Assembly: GCF_001425385.1 (NCBI RefSeq)
Contig: NZ_LMQO01000004.1
Coordinates: 124,001-188,000, forward strand
DNA from: Sphingomonas sp. Leaf407
GTDB taxonomy: Bacteria; Pseudomonadota; Alphaproteobacteria; Sphingomonadales; Sphingomonadaceae
DNA length: 64,000 bases
Direction: 5' to 3'
Under the pieces are notes generated by a model. The model saw only the letters and a list, made by a program, of their open reading frames with translations, did no database searches and was not told the origin of the DNA. This document shows, piece after piece, positions 61,973-64,000 of this stretch (the first letter of the stretch is position 1; every line of letters begins with the position of its first letter). The translations under genes were made by a program, and so were the position numbers.

Positions 61973-64000
61973 ATGGCTTTCTCGCGTTACGCATATCTCG
62001 CCACCACCGCGCTCGTCGCGCTGGCCGCGCCAGCCATGGCGCAGACCGCGCCGACCACGGCGGGTGACGACGATCTCATCACCGTCACCGGCATCCGCAA
62101 GTCGATCGCGGACTCGATCGCGACCAAGCGTAACGCCGACTCGATCGTCGACGTCATCTCGGCCGAAGACGTCGGCAAGCTGCCCGACAGCAACATCGCC
62201 GATTCGCTCGCCCGCCTGCCCGGCGTCACCGTCGACCGCCAGTTCGGCGAAGGCGAGCAGCTTTCGATCGCGGGCACCGAGCCGGCGCTCAACCGCGTCA
62301 CGATCGACGGCCACTCGGTCGCCTCGGCCGACTGGGGCGGCAACCCGTCCGACCGGTCGAGCCGCAGCTTCAACTATTCGCTGCTGTCGCCGACGATCAT
62401 TAGCCAGGCGGTGCTCTACAAGACGCCCGAGGCACGGTTGCAGGAAGGCGCGATCGGCGGCACCGTCGACATCGTGACGCGCAAGCCGCTCGACCTGAAG
62501 TCGGGCACGATCGCGGCGACCGCCGGCGGCGAATACAACGACCGGGCAAAGCGCGGCAGCTTCCGTGGTTCGGCGCTGTATAGCTGGAAGAACGCCGACG
62601 AGACGATCGGCTTCCTCGGCTCGATCAGCTACGACAAGGAACAGTTGAGCCGTGCCGGCGTCGCCAGCTACTGGTATCGCACCGGTGCCGCGCTGCTCGA
62701 AAGCTATCCCAAGGACGCGAACGGCAACATCATCTATGCCGGCCCGAACGGCACGGTCGCCAGCGGTGCCACGATCAACGGTTCGCGCCCGAACGCGGCG
62801 ACGATCTCGGCGTTCAGCGCGTCGCGCTATGCCTCGTTCCTCGCCCGCGAATTCTTCAAGCAGGAGCGCGAGCGCATCAGCTTCAGCGGCGCGATCCAGG
62901 CCAAGCCGACCGACGATCTGACCGTAACCGGCACCGCGCTGGTCATCCGCGGCAATTACGACAACGTGTCGAACTCCGAATATACCTATGGCTTCGAAGG
63001 ATCGCGGATGACCGCGGCGACCTTCGTTCCCGGGCAGAACGGCCAGCCGGGCATCGTCGATTCGGCGACCTTCACCGGCATCACCTCGGGCACCGGTTCG
63101 ACCGGTCAGCTCGACACCTACTATCGCCGCACCCGCCTCAAGAACGACTCGGTTTCGCTGCTGGTCGACTGGGCGCCGGGCGAGTGGAGCATCACCGGCA
63201 ACGTCGGCGCCACCCGCGCGACCGGCGGCAAGGACCCGGAATATCTGCTCGACTTCCGTACGCAGCAGGGCTTCACCGCCGGCGCGAACGGCCGCAACAC
63301 GCAGGTCAACTGGAACTCGCCCGCCAGCGACCCGACCAAGTGGCTGAGCAACTTCACCGCCAACGGCGGCGAGAACATCACCGCTCCCGATGGCCGCCGC
63401 TTCTTCGGTCGCCAGATCGGCGGCATCCCGCTCCAGTCGGGCTTCACCACCGACAGCGAGATCTTCGGTGAAGTGAACGTCAAGCGCGACGTCGAATTCG
63501 GCCCGATTAAGGCGATCCTGTTCGGTGGCCGCTATGCGTCGCACCTGAACGGCAACACGACCTACAGCAACGCCGTCTACACCAACCAGAACTACACGCT
63601 GGCCGATCTCGACTTCTATGTGCAGGACAAGAACCTGTACAACGGCCTCGGCACCTCGGGGAACGGCACGCCCTATGCCACGCTGGACAAGGACGGCATT
63701 CTCGCCGCGCTGACGAAGTACGGCAATTTCACGGCCGATCGCGGTCTGTCGACCAGCGAATACTGGCGGGTCCGTGAAAAAATCGCCGCCGGATACGTTC
63801 AGGCCAATTTCGAACTGGGCCAGTTCCGCGGGAACGTCGGCGGACGGCTGGTCAACACCCGCGACGAATCGAGCTTCTTCATCTCGAGCGGCGGCCGCAC
63901 CGCGCCGACCCGCGTGAACAGCGACGAAACCCGGTTCCTGCCCGCCGCGAACGTGATCTACACGGCCAGCGACGAAGTCACGCTGCGCGCCTCCGCCGCC
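61973..64000 (+). CDS. TonB-dependent receptor next to nag operon, 3'-truncated
   Basis: The first 676 codons of a receptor are present. It has a signal peptide (YAYLATTALVALAAPAMAQ), TonB-box-like LITVTGIRKSIADSIATKR, the plug (GKLPDSNIADSLARLPGVTV, TRKPLDLKSG), and barrel strands to the right edge. The I-R-x-S-I-x-x-S-I-x-x-K-R pattern after the TonB box is typical of carbohydrate receptors in sphingomonads and Caulobacter. Divergent placement from the GlcNAc genes suggests chitooligosaccharide or GlcNAc-glycan uptake, as in other proteobacterial chitin regulons. GGGGA precedes the ATG. The C-terminal barrel is outside the window. Confidence 0.92.
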   Translation, partial: MAFSRYAYLATTALVALAAPAMAQTAPTTAGDDDLITVTGIRKSIADSIATKRNADSIVDVISAEDVGKLPDSNIADSLARLPGVTVDRQFGEGEQLSIAGTEPALNRVTIDGHSVASADWGGNPSDRSSRSFNYSLLSPTIISQAVLYKTPEARLQEGAIGGTVDIVTRKPLDLKSGTIAATAGGEYNDRAKRGSFRGSALYSWKNADETIGFLGSISYDKEQLSRAGVASYWYRTGAALLESYPKDANGNIIYAGPNGTVASGATINGSRPNAATISAFSASRYASFLAREFFKQERERISFSGAIQAKPTDDLTVTGTALVIRGNYDNVSNSEYTYGFEGSRMTAATFVPGQNGQPGIVDSATFTGITSGTGSTGQLDTYYRRTRLKNDSVSLLVDWAPGEWSITGNVGATRATGGKDPEYLLDFRTQQGFTAGANGRNTQVNWNSPASDPTKWLSNFTANGGENITAPDGRRFFGRQIGGIPLQSGFTTDSEIFGEVNVKRDVEFGPIKAILFGGRYASHLNGNTTYSNAVYTNQNYTLADLDFYVQDKNLYNGLGTSGNGTPYATLDKDGILAALTKYGNFTADRGLSTSEYWRVREKIAAGYVQANFELGQFRGNVGGRLVNTRDESSFFISSGGRTAPTRVNSDETRFLPAANVIYTASDEVTLRASAA

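Noticed and set aside
61667..63544. A 625-codon minus-strand frame under the second receptor
   Set aside because: It is antisense to a receptor with intact plug motifs; composition is that of a shadow frame.
1..64000. CRISPR array, prophage or integrative element
   Set aside because: No regularly spaced direct repeats, integrase, phage structural genes or transposase genes are seen; the repeats are dispersed palindromes. The tRNA-Gly has no duplicated 3' end nearby that would mark an attachment site.

Overview
The window is GC-rich chromosomal DNA that looks like a Sphingomonas-type alphaproteobacterium. Supporting signs are a MipZ division-site ATPase instead of a Min system, a fragment of a sphingan-like exopolysaccharide cluster, several large TonB-dependent receptors, fused EIIA-HPr-EI PTS proteins, and many palindromic intergenic repeats. 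Almost all of the sequence is coding; most junctions within gene pairs are ATGA/GTGA/TGATG stop-start overlaps. Genus assignment is inference from gene content, not from a search.

Layout. 1-5.4 kb: a phosphohexomutase (cut by the left edge), a J-domain protein, mipZ, panC, a GMC oxidoreductase and a small membrane protein. 5.4-11.3 kb: pyruvate phosphate dikinase and glyQ-glyS; glyS carries an in-frame insertion made of palindromic repeat DNA. 11.5-13.9 kb: a small membrane protein, then an operon of two related small membrane proteins with an Xre regulator between them and a TraB/GumN protein. 14-16.9 kb: rplY, pth, a small exported protein and a metallophosphatase. 17.2-22.6 kb: exopolysaccharide genes (PssD/PssE-type split glycosyltransferase, export lipoprotein, outer-membrane barrel, chain-length/tyrosine-kinase fusion). 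22.7-26.3 kb: sulfate activation (cysD, cysNC, cysQ). 26.4-31.3 kb: a six-helix membrane protein fused to a SET domain, then a CHASE4-like histidine kinase overlapping a REC-GGDEF-EAL response regulator. 31.5 kb: tRNA-Gly(CCC) and a ROK regulator.

33-39 kb: a secreted beta-propeller-like protein diverges from a TonB receptor, a PAP2-GDPD fusion enzyme and a TonB-like protein, with a PHO-box-like motif in the divergent promoter; this looks like a phosphodiester/phosphate scavenging cassette. 39-44 kb: thrS, infC (probable ATC start), a DUF1003 protein and two small envelope proteins. 43.7-48.7 kb: glnD (probable CTG start), grpE, hrcA and a DUF6438-like lipoprotein. 49-53 kb: rph, rdgB, a small acidic protein, a CAP-domain lipoprotein, hemW and a VOC protein.

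53.2-64 kb: N-acetylglucosamine catabolism. A GntR/UTRA regulator, NagB-II deaminase, NagA, EIIA-HPr-EI and EIIBC transporter lie in one leftward operon. It faces a glycosylasparaginase (releasing GlcNAc from GlcNAc-Asn) at one end and a divergent TonB receptor (right edge, truncated) at the other. Together these would import amino-sugar oligomers, phosphorylate GlcNAc on uptake, deacetylate it and deaminate it to fructose-6-phosphate.
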